64,000 bases of DNA from Ianthella basta (GCA_964019415.1 OZ025882.1:2528427-2592426); one strand, 5' to 3'; positions 1-10,573 are shown, counted from the first letter of the stretch. Program-made: numbers and translations. Notes: generated by a model from the letters alone, not told the origin.

Positions 1-16
1 GGAATGCCTCTTGAAT

Positions 17-247
17 CTATTCAGGTAACAGCTCGGATAATTCTACATAAGAATTGTCCTCCACTCTTTTCATGATGTCCGCTGGGATGGCTGGTAACCC
101 TCCCCCCAGCACCAGACCCAGTCTATTCTTCGCCGGTACATTGGTGTTATCCACCTTTGGCGGAATGACAGAGGCCACCGGGACCATGTCAGGATCTGGG
201 CCAACAGGACTGCCAACCTGGGGCACTGTAATATGATGAGAAAACAC
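17..247 (-). pseudogene. Retroelement ORF fragment (putative)
   Basis: A minus-strand open frame ends in a stop at 17. Its C-terminal half reads GLVLGGGLPAIPADIMKRVE and then SYVELSELLPE. This 'LP.IPA...K.I......ELLP' pattern recalls the region ahead of the reverse transcriptase in retroelements common in sponges and cnidarians; that comparison is from memory. The frame has no ATG at its 5' end: the track-like first codon is GTG, and an AG acceptor could lie at about 236. Upstream (250-600) all minus frames are long and low in complexity. I cannot say whether this is a live element truncated by the window edge or a relic. No reverse transcriptase is visible here. Confidence 0.3.
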
Positions 248-331
248 AAATTGATGTAAAGCTCAATCACACCCACAATTGCACACAGCTAGCTTGGAGG
301 TGAGCAAAAGGAACCACTCCGCTGCAACAGC

Positions 332-600
332 CTAGCTGAGCCACTGGCCCCAACGGCAGGCAATACAGCTCCTGTTGCAGCACTCGCAAACAGACCACCT
401 ATCCTGCTGCACCAATTGCAAGCAGGCAACCAGATAATCCGGTGCTGCCACACAAAATGCAAGCAGCCCTAACATGACCTGCTGCCCCCATGGCAAGCCA
501 ACCACCAAACCCTGATGCACCAAATGCAAACGGATCAAACACGTACTGCTGCACCAGTTGCAATAGACCCAGTACATCTTGCTGCACCAGCTACCATTGA
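332..600. repeat. Degenerate tandem repeat, 'tgctgcaccaatt' motif
   Basis: Variants of ctgctgcacca(a/g)ttgca recur about every 50-65 bp, alternating with gcaagc/aaatgc blocks. The repeat keeps several frames open and explains the overlapping minus-strand ORFs here, so I do not call those as genes. It abuts the retroelement fragment at 17-247 and may be part of it. Confidence 0.45.
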
Positions 601-1724
601 GAGAGTCGGGGCACTGAGAAGAAAATCAGAGAGACGAGGAGGGACTTCTCCTTCAACGAACGTTGCTAACAAAATGACGCCGTCGTGAAGGGTAGCTGCT
701 CATGACCGCCTACTCGCAACATGGATTGGACTATGTACATTTGAATGACCGTGAGTCGGCGGCCTTTTAGAACCCGCCATCTTGGCGTATACATTACGTC
801 ACAGTGACGTGACGTTGCGTCCATTAACCTGTTTAACCTCTATGCGGTTAAACTTCATAACATGATGACGCTTATTGACATCATAAAAATGGCCGCCAAC
901 CACATAACACTCGTTTCGCTCATGAATCAGTTGATATCTACGGAAGGAAACACCTCCTATCTTTTATAAAGTACGTAGAGACTGAAGAGACTGCTTTCTG
1001 TCAGATCAAATTCGCCCGTTCTGCTCTTCATCCGACTTTCTCCTTTTATTTCCAGTAATTGCTTCACAGAAGACGGCTATATTTGGTAATCACTTTCGGT
1101 TGAACGAATATTCGTTCATTGGAAGCAACAAATAGTCGAACTTAATATAGAGTATTCGTTCGACCCTTAGTCATTAGCTCGCTACACTCTTTCCTTCTCA
1201 GACAAGGCAACCAGATTGTGTGTGAGGTCACTGGCAGCCCTGTGAACCATGGTGTTGGTCTCGGGCTGGAAGTTCCGTGCTTTTATCACTTTGATGGACA
1301 CCAGAACTTTATAAGGAAGCTGCAAGACTCACTGAAGGAGAAAAGGAGACTCTTTAGGAACATGTTATTGATAAATTGTTGTCATTTACTTACTGTATGG
1401 CTGTATTACAAAGTAGAGAAATCCCTTTGGGGCCACGAAAAGGAGACCGCTATACGCATTAGGCAGGTGACCATACTAACAAGGTCTCGATGTACACTTT
1501 AATATGGCGGATCGCTCGGGGAGTAACGTTGGCAACCGGAAAAGGGAGGTGACCGCTTACTCAGGTTCGACTGTATTATGCATGGTATATATATACACTA
1601 ACGTACACATACGCGCTCTAAACAATACCTTACAGGTAAGCAAAAAACATGTACAGTGGTACAAGTAAAGGAAGCCTTGTAGCTAGTATAGCTAGCTAGG
1701 TAGCTAGCTAACTAGGCTTACATT
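601..1724. other. Gene-poor stretch with promoter-like motifs
   Basis: No convincing gene. At about 775-815 a CCGCCATCTTGG box is followed by TTACGTCACAGTGACGTGACG, overlapping CRE/ATF-type half sites in both orientations. At 829-856 gtttaacctctatgcggttaaac is an imperfect hairpin. At 1100-1165 attcgttc recurs on both strands (gaacgaatattcgttc). A 94-codon plus frame at 1218-1502 resembles nothing I know and has no splice or promoter context. 1678-1712 is a run of gctagctagg-type simple sequence. Confidence 0.4.
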
Positions 1725-3977
1725 TTAGTGAAAGAATGAAAAACGATTGAGTAAATAAACTTCATTGTTCAGGTCATGGCGAAACAAGAGTCTTCCAGGA
1801 ACTTGTGCATTCTCTTGCTCCACACATCTTATGCCAGAGTCCTCTAGAACTGTACAACCAGTTCTATAAGAGTGTACGAATGAAACTTCTTGCACAATTG
1901 CTGCTGTTTCCACTGGAATGACTTCTGGCAATCTGACATACTTAGGGCAAGTTAGACCAGTGATGCCGAGAGGCAGAAAGGGTGCCACGAGTGCAGTGGT
2001 TTGATCTCCACTGCTGAAAACTGCAGCCATTGTGCCATAATGTACATGCAATGCAAGAAGATACAGTGTGATTCATGATGTGAATGCAAGGCAGTGACAT
2101 TCATTCATTGTAATTACGATCAACACTAGATAATGCCACTTACTAAGCCATTGGGATCTTTATACTTCACATAGCAGCCAATTTTGACAATTTGAGCTTG
2201 TGACGTGCAGTAAAAGCCCTCTCCAGACAAGCAAGAGTCTTCCAACTGAAGGTGTGACAATGAGCGGTGCTCCCTGGTGGTGGATGTCTTGCCTGCCAAT
2301 GTGATTGAAACATTGATCATGAACAGGAAGAGTCTTCTGCGAGTGAACCTGCACAGCAAGTTAACAGATGTTGCTGCACATGTAATACACAGTCACCTTG
2401 CATAATAATTATGTGCACTGTATACTTGAGCATGTTTTCGCCATGCATGTATGCACAGTTTACCTTCCACAGTGTTCCATGCCTGTAGATATTCTTGGCT
2501 TGTACTTCTGACATTGAGGTGCCAAACAAGGATAATGGCAAACTTGTGGCTGTGCCAGTAGCTCTGCCAATCCCTTACCAGCTAGCGCAGTTGGCCTGAA
2601 TGGCATAAGACATAGACAATGTATATATACAGCAATGCATACATGTTAATTTGCTTTTGAAGTACATACATACCTTCCATCAGCTTGTACAGTCATCTGA
2701 CCCTGCGCCAGGCACGAAAGGGCACTAATTGTGGCAAAAGCATTGGCGATGTCCCTAAGTGATTGTCAATTGCTATACATATTAAACTGTTGTGCCTTCC
2801 CATTGAAGGACTCACATCTATATAGATAAAAGAGATACATGCATGGTATTGCACAAAAGGTAAGAATGAGAGCAAAATTTATACTTACCGTTATGTGTTG
2901 TAGTTTGCTGTGGGGCCAAAATCCATTATGTTATCTGGCAGATGCAGAAGCAGATTAACTTTCAATTTCTTGCGCATTTCCGGAGCTGAAGTCTTTTTTT
3001 ATTGCTGATAATGTAAACGGGAACTCAGCCATAGATAACATACTGGAGAAGAAAATATAATTATATATCCATTACTGCACACTTGCATGCATGTGTGCAG
3101 CTTTTGCGCAGTGACAATATACATCTTACTTGTTGTGGGTGGATAACTCCGGGAATTTCAAAGCTTGTCACCACAGAAAATGCCGGAATGGTATATAGGA
3201 ATGGAGTTCCTTAAGATGAACCATATGAATGAGACATTCTTCTGCCCCTGAATGCATGTGTATGAAAATATATCCTGTATTTGCTTAAGTGTGGTATGAA
3301 GTAACGCATAACATGCCCCACCCTAAGATGGCCTTAACTGAACTATAAATTATACTGACAAATAATTATTACAATGCAATCACACACAGAAGCAACCATA
3401 CCAGTGGCCTCGGACTGTTAGCAAGTAGGAAAAGGAGTGCTGGGAAATGGGGTGTAGTCGCTGGAGTAGCCAATACTGTTCAAAATAAAGTCTGCGCAGG
3501 ATGTGTAACAAAAAAACAAGCTATAGTGTCACCTGCTCTTGTATTGCTTCGTGCATGGACCACAGAGCTGGCATTTACAAGGAATTTAGCTCTAACCTTC
3601 ATTTATCAATGAGGATTCATAGCTGTCATTTGCATCCTCTTCTGCACTAGATTCTGCACTCTCGGGACATTTACCAGAGCATCTACTGGATCGAATCCCT
3701 GTTGGTCTGGCTCATTGCTATCGATATCTGAACCCGAGTCAACATCGTGATCTCCTTACTCTACCATTGTGCTAGGGTCTCTAGAGTCAGGCTCACTGAC
3801 AGACTCATCCATTGCTGCCTCACTCTCTTCAAGACTATATTCCGCTGCCCTCTCCGCGATGTCCTTCATTTCCAAATGCTTCTTGGCCCTGAAGTGGCGC
3901 ATTAGGTGCCATTCTTGGCTAAACTGCACGCCGCAGACATCGCAAGGGAAGAGCGCATTGTTTGAAGATCCTGCCAT
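1725..3977 (-). pseudogene. Broken KDZ/Plavaka-like transposase gene (putative)
   Basis: Minus-strand coding pieces in order look like one gene. The first exon (about 3760-3977) starts MAGSSNNALF and has a C2H2 finger (CDVCGVQFSQEWHLMRHF) followed by an acidic stretch. The same frame continues past an in-frame TAA at 3756-3758 into more acidic sequence (DSGSDIDSNEPDQQG). Later pieces include FEIPGVIHPQQ (about 3128-3210), KLKVNLLLHLPDNIMDFGPT (about 2900-2985, then NT and a stop), RDIANAFATISALSCLAQG (about 2680-2755), an exon at about 2467-2555, another at 2144-2350, and a last frame ending at 1725 (PEVIPVETAAIVQEV). The 'LLLHL...FGPT..NT' and 'RDIA..FA' signatures match, from memory, Kyakuja-Dileera-Zisupton/Plavaka-type transposases. 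Two in-frame stops argue for a pseudogene, though unrecognised splicing could remove them. Confidence 0.45.
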
Positions 3978-4089
3978 TTGGACTGAGGCACGTGCGGTTG
4001 GATCGGTTTCGTATCGGATCGTGAAGAACGTTCGGAACAACTACGGATCCGCGCAATACTCCGAATTGCACTGTACAACGTACAATTTT

Positions 4090-4115
4090 AACCGATCGTA
4101 ACTACATGTGTAAAC
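4090..4115. repeat. Left flank repeat of retroelement (candidate TSD)
   Basis: AACCGATCGTAACT followed a few bases later by TGTAAAC. The same two blocks occur at 7583-7610, on the other side of the reverse-transcriptase ORF, separated by a slightly different spacer (acatg against gcacagt). They look like a diverged, unusually long target-site duplication, or a promoter sequence split by the insertion. Confidence 0.5.
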
Positions 4116-7100
4116 AATATTAAAAATTCATAGTTTGCTAGGCACACATGCGCACTGCCTGCATAGTACATATTGTAAAAAGGTTAATGAGAAGTCAATA
4201 TTAATGTCCTGATCCATGGAAAGTTATATAGTTAATCATGATCAGGTTAATCAGTCATCTACCACCTAGGTACCCTGCCCTCCCTTGCCACGAGATCAAC
4301 TGGCGCGGTTGGGCTGATGGGGTGGTGGTGGCTAGATCTGGAGCCCCTCAGGCACATCACTGCTGATCGTAAAAGGGAGAAGCTAATCCGACATCGTATC
4401 CAGGCCATTGTGGTTCCATAGGGCTGATCATTTCTTTCACTAATCAGTGACGCCAAGCGCTTGTAGAATATCTCCGCAGCGATGCCCATGCCTCCGGTTG
4501 CTGCAAATACCAGGGGAGTGAATGACCCGTGTTCCACCTCTCTGATTCTCTCCTCGTACATCCTTCGTTTTTCCCTCTCATGTCTCCGGTAGCATGCTCC
4601 TGGTGAGGATAGGCGGTTACTGGATGCATGTGGGTTAAAGACCCTTACATCGAAGAAGGCATCCTGCCGTCTCTCCCCCCAGAAGCCCTGGGCCCGGATG
4701 TCTAGCCGTGCATTGTCCTGCCTGTTCGCGGTTTGGTGGGCTAGGGTCTCCCCTGTAAGCAGCTGCAAGTCAGGCTCCGTCTGGACGCCGTGACACACCT
4801 CTGATAGCAGGTTGGCTGTCATGTCTCTGATCTCGTTGTGGCGGATGAAGGTGAAGCCACCACGGGGGCAGGTGAGAGCATGTTCCACGCTGAACTGGAC
4901 TCCACAAACACACTTGTCAGGCAGTTTCTCGGGCCTCCACCCATATCTCAGGTGGATTGCATCCCAGAACGCGGTCTTGCTCAGGTGGAAGCCATGCTCT
5001 TCAATTGGTAAGGTTGTCAGCCAGCTAGATGCACCTTTCTCAGATGCCAACTCGATCGTCCGCCTCTGTTCTGCCTGCACTTCCCCAAGTACCTTCTCAG
5101 TTGCCTCAGTTATGTGTACCGTCTTCTGTTGTGAAATAGCTGTTTTCGCCTGTTTCTGCTCGGCGTAAATGCTTGGGGGCATGCACCCCTCTTGTTGCAA
5201 AATGAGTTTGGTCAGTGGTCCTGACAGGAGGCAGGAGGCAGCATACTCCCGAGTGCATTCCTCTTGTGGATTCACCACCCCGAGTCCTCCACAACGGGTT
5301 GGTAGGGCAATAATCTTCCTCATGCAGTGGCTGATGTCCCATTTGTCTGATATGGATGGGAGAAAGTGGTCGCGAATGGCCGTTTCCAATGGTGTGAACA
5401 GTTCACCGTTGGTGGGAGTTGTCCTGGAGATGAACTTCCATCTGTGGCATAGCCCGTGACAGTACGCAGCGTAGGCTGCATGAGGGTGGGTTTTAGCGAT
5501 GAGTGCCAGCTTCTCTACCTCAGTCACCCAGGCATCGACTTTCCTCTTCAGTGCCATCTCTACAAACTCCTTGGACCCGATGGGTGCACCAAGATACTGC
5601 CGTCCTTCGGTGGTTATCTGGATACCAGAACTCCCAAAGGTGTTACGGGCTGCCTCCAGATGCTCCTCCTTCACCACCAACCACGTCTTGGCAGGGTTTG
5701 GGTAGTATCCATACTCAGGACCAAACCGCGTGATTTTGTCCCACCAAGCTCTAAGCTCCTCCATCTTGCCACCGGCCGATGCATCGTCAGCGTACCAAAC
5801 TTGTCTTGCCCCGCCACTCGCTTTGTCAACTAGTGGGACCATGGCCAGGGCAAACATTGCCATGGCCAGCGGGTCCCCCTGTGTCGTTCCCTCCATGGAG
5901 AGGATTGTTTCACCTTCAATGTAGAACTCAGGGTCCTGCCTGTAGGTGTTAATCAGTACTGTTGCTAGGCTAGGGCAGCTGTGTTGGATGTTGAGGAGGG
6001 CCACTTTGCGATTCAGGTTGTTAAAAGCATTCGATGCGTCTACCAGCAGGATGGCCTCAGAAGTGGGTAGGTCATAAATGCACCTCAGGGCATGAATGGC
6101 TGCCTCGCAGCCAGCCTGCTGGCCAACGCACAGCTGCCTGACACCTGCAACTCTCATGATGTCCTCCTTTATCACCGATAGTATAGCCTTGCCTATCACC
6201 CTCCTTGAAACTTCACCTATTCCAATTGGTCTGACTCCTGGCTGCTTGTCGAGTGCTATTAGTCTGCTGCAGGTGAATCCCCTAAGGGCTTTGGGATCAA
6301 CCATGGTGGTGCATAGGCGACGGGCGACAGCTGCAATAGCATTACACAGCCCCTGCGAGGCATCATGGAAAGATGTGCACATTCGCCTCCAGCCTTGCGC
6401 ATCCATGCCTGAGGGACCAGCAGCGCCACTGGTGTGGAGTGCTGTTGTACGTATTAGAGGGCCGGTGATGCTCTCAAAGATGATAGGGTGTGTGTGCTGA
6501 TCTGGCTTGTCCGCTTGAAGTGCTGCATTCACCACTGGTCTTCTTGACGGGAACTTCTTGTGAAGTGCTTCCCTGACAGTCTCAGTGCCTTCATCTGCAT
6601 TGAGGACTAAGTCCAGGGGAAGAGGTGCACCCTTTGGGTCATCCGAGAGGAGGCGCAAGGCATCTTTCACCTTCCCTTTCTTCATTCGGTTCGAGAAGAG
6701 CCTTGCTGAATCTGTGCCCTTGTCTGATGTCTTGTGTGCCCTGAGTCGCTGCTGGATCGTACGGGACTCGGCAAGCAGTCCTTCCACATCACCCTTAAGC
6801 CACATTTGTAACCTTCTGTCCAGGCACTGGACATGATCTTTTGCCTTTGACCCCATATGTGGCTTCTGGAGCAAAAGGTGTGGGAGGATCGCGGCAGCAG
6901 TAAGGGCAAAAGACTCCATTCTGGTCTCCTCGGCAAAGGCTAGAAAGAGTTTGGCCATTTCACTTACAAAGGCCTTCCCAACTCTCCCTGTAGGGACCCT
7001 GAAGACATTCCTCTTCCAGTGGATGACCTCACTGTAGCAGTCAGTGACCTTTGCACACATTGTGGGCCCGTCACAACAGCCCCAAAGGTGGGCACAGTCG

Positions 7101-7582
7101 GGGGAGCATGCAGGTTCATAGGGGGGTAAACTTTGCTCACCACTTTCTCCATTCTCTGTGGGTTTAGCCTCACCTGACCTGGCCACCGTGTCCCCCGTGC
7201 CACATCCCGCTGCTCCGCCCTGTCGGGTGTCACCCAGTGGGGTCCCATCCGGTCGGGTCTCTTCAGTGTCTCCAGTCAGTGCTCGCTGAGCTTGGGAAGC
7301 TGTCTCTGCTCTGGTGTTCTCTGGTACGCCCTGTTGCAGGCGGTCGCGGGTGTTCTCGCAACGTTGTCTTTTCAGCGGTAGGCAATCGACACAGTTAATC
7401 CCGGATCTGGAACAAGAACAATTCCTGCATCTGCCGCTACCGTTACATCGGCAGCAAACCGGCATGATTCAGGCCTGAAAAAGCCAATCAAGGGGATCAA
7501 TGCGATCGAGATGAACAACTCAAGACTCACAGGCTCATGAGACCGCGGCAGCCATTTTGTATTCCCATTGACTCCACTGATG
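4116..7582 (-). mobile_element. RLE-type non-LTR retrotransposon, intact ORF
   Basis: The span between the two AACCGATCGTAACT copies is about 3.47 kb and is almost filled by one minus-strand ORF (4259-7465). The 5' leader is short (about 115 bp) and the 3' region about 145 bp, ending in AT-rich gttaatcatgatcaggttaatcagtca. I see no LTRs or terminal inverted repeats. Exact ends are not proven; they rest on the flanking repeats at 4090-4115 and 7583-7610. Confidence 0.6.
4259..7465 (-). CDS. Retrotransposon polyprotein: CXC + RT + restriction-like endonuclease
   Basis: A single ATG-initiated, uninterrupted 1068-residue frame. Residues 4-37 form a cysteine array (CCRCNGSGRCRNCSCSR, then CVDCLP...RCEN) resembling half of a CXC/tesmin DNA-binding domain. 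The middle is a reverse transcriptase: motif around ALDKQPGVRPIGIGEVSRR, motif A LLVDASNAFN, motif B TTQGDPLAMAMFALA, and catalytic VWYADDASAGGK. Near residue 850 comes CVCGVQFSVEHALTCPRGG followed by RHNEIRD, a CCHC knuckle of the type that precedes the endonuclease of R2-like elements; then LDIRAQGFWG and AFFDVRVFNP give the spaced acidic residues expected of a PD-(D/E)XK nuclease. I infer target-primed retrotransposition in an R2/NeSL/HERO-like lineage. All catalytic motifs look present and no stop or frameshift is visible, so the copy may be young. It lies just upstream of the broken transposase gene. Confidence 0.85.
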   Translation of the reverse strand: MPVCCRCNGSGRCRNCSCSRSGINCVDCLPLKRQRCENTRDRLQQGVPENTRAETASQAQRALTGDTEETRPDGTPLGDTRQGGAAGCGTGDTVARSGEAKPTENGESGEQSLPPYEPACSPDCAHLWGCCDGPTMCAKVTDCYSEVIHWKRNVFRVPTGRVGKAFVSEMAKLFLAFAEETRMESFALTAAAILPHLLLQKPHMGSKAKDHVQCLDRRLQMWLKGDVEGLLAESRTIQQRLRAHKTSDKGTDSARLFSNRMKKGKVKDALRLLSDDPKGAPLPLDLVLNADEGTETVREALHKKFPSRRPVVNAALQADKPDQHTHPIIFESITGPLIRTTALHTSGAAGPSGMDAQGWRRMCTSFHDASQGLCNAIAAVARRLCTTMVDPKALRGFTCSRLIALDKQPGVRPIGIGEVSRRVIGKAILSVIKEDIMRVAGVRQLCVGQQAGCEAAIHALRCIYDLPTSEAILLVDASNAFNNLNRKVALLNIQHSCPSLATVLINTYRQDPEFYIEGETILSMEGTTQGDPLAMAMFALAMVPLVDKASGGARQVWYADDASAGGKMEELRAWWDKITRFGPEYGYYPNPAKTWLVVKEEHLEAARNTFGSSGIQITTEGRQYLGAPIGSKEFVEMALKRKVDAWVTEVEKLALIAKTHPHAAYAAYCHGLCHRWKFISRTTPTNGELFTPLETAIRDHFLPSISDKWDISHCMRKIIALPTRCGGLGVVNPQEECTREYAASCLLSGPLTKLILQQEGCMPPSIYAEQKQAKTAISQQKTVHITEATEKVLGEVQAEQRRTIELASEKGASSWLTTLPIEEHGFHLSKTAFWDAIHLRYGWRPEKLPDKCVCGVQFSVEHALTCPRGGFTFIRHNEIRDMTANLLSEVCHGVQTEPDLQLLTGETLAHQTANRQDNARLDIRAQGFWGERRQDAFFDVRVFNPHASSNRLSSPGACYRRHEREKRRMYEERIREVEHGSFTPLVFAATGGMGIAAEIFYKRLASLISERNDQPYGTTMAWIRCRISFSLLRSAVMCLRGSRSSHHHPISPTAPVDLVAREGRVPRW

Positions 7583-7610
7583 AACCGATCGTAACTGCAC
7601 AGTTGTAAAC
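7583..7610. repeat. Right flank repeat of retroelement (candidate TSD)
   Basis: AACCGATCGTAACT then TGTAAAC, matching 4090-4115 with a spacer difference. It sits about 215 bp upstream of the arrestin-fold gene's start codon, so the insertion landed in what was probably the shared upstream region of that gene and the minus-strand transposase-like gene. Confidence 0.5.
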
Positions 7611-7825
7611 CATCGTAAGCATGAAACGATAGTTAACGGATCCGTACACGACCCGAGCCGTATCCTACCTACAACCGTGAACGGATACGGACATTTTTGG
7701 CCGTGTACTCAAATTATCGAGCAAATGTGCCAGACCACCTCTCGGGGGGCTGGGGACGAGACTATTTCGTCACAGTTTCGAAACCCACTATAGCATGTGC
7801 AGGTTGGGAACGGAACAAAATTAAC

Positions 7826-9586
7826 ATGGCCGTCGATGGTGCGTCTGGTCGAAGTATGTCCGAAGTTGGCAAGAACAACATCTTCCTTCGCACCACCAAG
7901 GGAGAATATAAGGGAGGCGAGACCATATACGGGTAAGTCAACATCTTGAAGTCTATTGCTTGCAGCAGCTGCAGTAGGGCGGCTTCGTACGGGGGAGGAC
8001 ACGCCCTCCTAGCTAGGTGATTGGTTTGCGACTGTTTTGTGTCCGTCACAGCTGAATCCTCCCCTCCATCATGCGTGCAGGTGCGTGTATTTGGACATAC
8101 AGGAGCCGGTGCAGTCAAGGAAGCTCACTCTGACACTGCGAGGAACAGAGAAGTGTGAGTCCGTCTCGTGCGCACAACTATGCGATGGCCCACTGGTGCA
8201 CCATATCATTATGTATGCGGGAATAGTAGCTATGCTAGTGTGGGCTTCGCGCGTTCATTCTTATTCCAAGGTGTAGCATGTAGGACTGAGTCAGTGGCAC
8301 TGTTCTTTCAGGGAGTGCAGGGTGAAGATTGAGCCTGCTAACATTCAGGCCAGAGTCATGCATTCCTCAGTGGTGGAGGCCCTAGGTGTCAGTTTAAGAG
8401 TTAGTCTATCTTCTTGTATTTGTAATTGGCCGAGATTGTGTTTTCACCTCACATAATCTAGCAGTGAGGTTAGGATAAGATGCACACACATACGTATGTA
8501 TGAAATCCTTATGTACTCATGCTTGACCTTGCAGCGGCTCCCCCCAAGTATGGGGATAAGGTGTACCTCTGTGTTCATGTACAAGGTGTGTGTGTGTGTG
8601 TGTGTGTGTGTTGTGTACTGCAGGCCAGTTCCAGGTTGTTGAGCCTGTACAAGATGACTCGAGTGAGGGTGGAGGTAGTGGGTTCAAGAAGCGCTACAAA
8701 CTTAGCAACAAGGACTTTCTGTTGCTGGAACACCCCATACTGGACTGTCCTGGTATGCATTAACCATATGGATGCTAACATTGTCAGTTTCACTTTCCAG
8801 TCAACTTTGTCAGGTTCTTTGTTGCAGTTAAGGCAGTATTCATAATTATTACCGTCATTTTCACTTGTATCAGATATATTAGTGGCAGCTGTGTTTGTAA
8901 GGGTCCATAGTCAACCATCATATGACTGTTTTACTGCACGTTGGCTTATCTTGTGACCCTTAACTATGCTACTATAGAGTTGTATTGTGTACTAGTGGAT
9001 CGCAACAGGTCGTACCACTGTGTTTGTGGCTCCATGCAGTACTGTTGTATAATTATAGTGAACACCTTATGTGCTTTGTGCTCTTTGTAGGGGGGTTCCC
9101 CTCAGGGTGTTATGCGTACCCGTTCCAATTGAAGCTACCATCTGATGTACCAGGTCAGTGATCATATATAGTAGGTGAGAGGTGCTTATAGACTGGCACT
9201 GTGTACAAGGAGGTGGGAGGTGCCTGTATGCTAGAACTGTGTAGAAGGTGCATGCAGACTGGTGTGTGAACAACTATTTTAGTTAGCTGCGAACTGCTTC
9301 TATGTTATTTTGGGTGAGGCTTGTACCATTCATGTTTCGGAACACACAAAGAGCATGAGTGCTTAGCGCAGGCATGCTGTGTGTGCCTTAGTCTATGTGT
9401 TTATCTCTTTTGGTGCAGGTGTATTCTATCACAAGTTGGAGCGCTCAGACAAGCTGGTCCATGAAGCTCTGGTGCAATACACCTGCAGTGCCTCACTGGA
9501 CCAGGATGACCCTGCAACCCCATTTGTCCTGAAGGTGTGTCTGTGGGGACACGTGTGTGTGTAGTTTGTATCTATGTATGTGTTTG

Positions 9587-9649
<63 letters not shown>

Positions 9650-10573
9650 ATGCATGTGTATGTGTGTACTGCGATTTGTATTAGTACGTATGCTGGCCAG
9701 TGGGAATGCTTGAGGTCTGTGGTATGTGTGTGTGTGTTTCTCTCCTGCATGTCTTCTTCTGTCTGCAGTGGTCTCAACAGAAGGTACCTGAATGGACCAG
9801 TAAGTGCAACCACGCTCCAGTCACTGGCTCCATTGCAGTACCTATAGAAGTCACTGGTGAGTGTAGCAATCGGTGGAGGTGGTGGGAGGGGCAGTGAGCC
9901 GCAGCTTGGGGTTTGTGTGTGGCTCACTACTAATAGCACACTGATACATGAAGTGGCACAAGTATCGCTCAATTGCTTGAGCTGTTGGTGAACTGTGTGC
10001 ACAGCTGTACATACACTGCAATTGTATACTGTGCGTGTGCGTACACTCTTCATATGTGGTTGTACTATGTTTGTTAGTATGCACATACTAGCTACCATCA
10101 TGCCCTTTACTCTCCTTCCCCCTCCCATCCCTCCTCTCCCCCTTCCCTTTCCTCCTCTTCCCTCCCCTTCCCTCCCTCACCCCTCCCCTTCCCTCCCTCC
10201 CCTTCCCTTCCCTCTCTCACCCCTCCCCTTTCCTTCCTCACCCCTCCCCTTCCCTCCCTTCCCCTTCCCCTTCCCTCCCTTCCCCCTCCCCTTCCCTCCC
10301 TTCCCCCTCCCCTTCCCTCCCTTCCCCCTCCCCTTCCCTCCCTCATCCCTCACCTTCCATCCTCTCTCAATTCACTCTGGACTCCCCTCCCCTTCCCTCC
10401 CCTGCCCCTCCCTACCACACTGGCTCTCAACATAATCTATTACAGATTCAAGTGTCTTCAGTAACCTACCCACTTTCCCAGCCTCCCTCAAAGAGATGGC
10501 AGTTAGCAAATCACAAGACAGCCCCGTACCAGTGCCTCGTGGCAGGTCATTCAATGTGCGTGCTGAGAAATGA
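7826..10573 (+). CDS. Arrestin-fold (N-domain) protein, 9 exons
   Basis: Exons: 7826-7932, 8081-8152, 8312-8385, 8535-8585, 8624-8752, 9091-9153, 9419-9534, 9769-9856, 10446-10573. Phases agree at every junction, giving 275 residues. The protein opens MAVDGASGRSMSEVGKNNIF, then TTKGEYKGGETIYGCVYLDI, the typical first strands of an arrestin N domain (something like '..Y.PGE.I.G.V.L.'). Later GCYAYPFQLKLPSDVPGVFY matches the 'G.Y.FPF...LP...P.S' strand pair, and HEALVQYTCSASLD the following 'I.Y...A.L' strand. It ends with a short polar tail (SQDSPVPVPRGRSFNVRAEK). Members of this clan act as trafficking or ubiquitin-ligase adaptors at membranes. The length covers one arrestin lobe plus a tail, so the C domain seems absent; further alternative 3' exons cannot be excluded. 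I assign no specific gene name. Confidence 0.75.
8586..8623 (+). other. 38-bp intron made of GT repeat
   Basis: The intron between arrestin exons 4 and 5 starts at the donor with thirteen GT units and ends ttgtgtactgcag. Exon phase (1 to 1) is preserved only if it is removed, and without removal the frame shifts. It has no pyrimidine tract and scarcely room for a branch point. Confidence 0.7.
9588..9650. repeat. (TG)n microsatellite
   Basis: About 28 uninterrupted TG units in arrestin intron 7, within a longer TG-biased stretch (9540-9665) that begins at the donor gtgtgtctgtgggg of exon 7. Confidence 0.9.
10103..10430. repeat. Polypyrimidine C/T tract in last arrestin intron
   Basis: More than 300 bases of almost pure C/T on the plus strand, built from variants of cccctccccttccctcccttc. 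The strand-biased composition could form H-DNA or stall replication. It lies in the intron before the last arrestin exon (10446), whose acceptor is well downstream of it. Confidence 0.85.

Noticed and set aside
1218..1502. 94-codon plus-strand ORF as a gene
   Set aside because: No recognisable domain, no splice sites or promoter context, next to mobile-element sequence.
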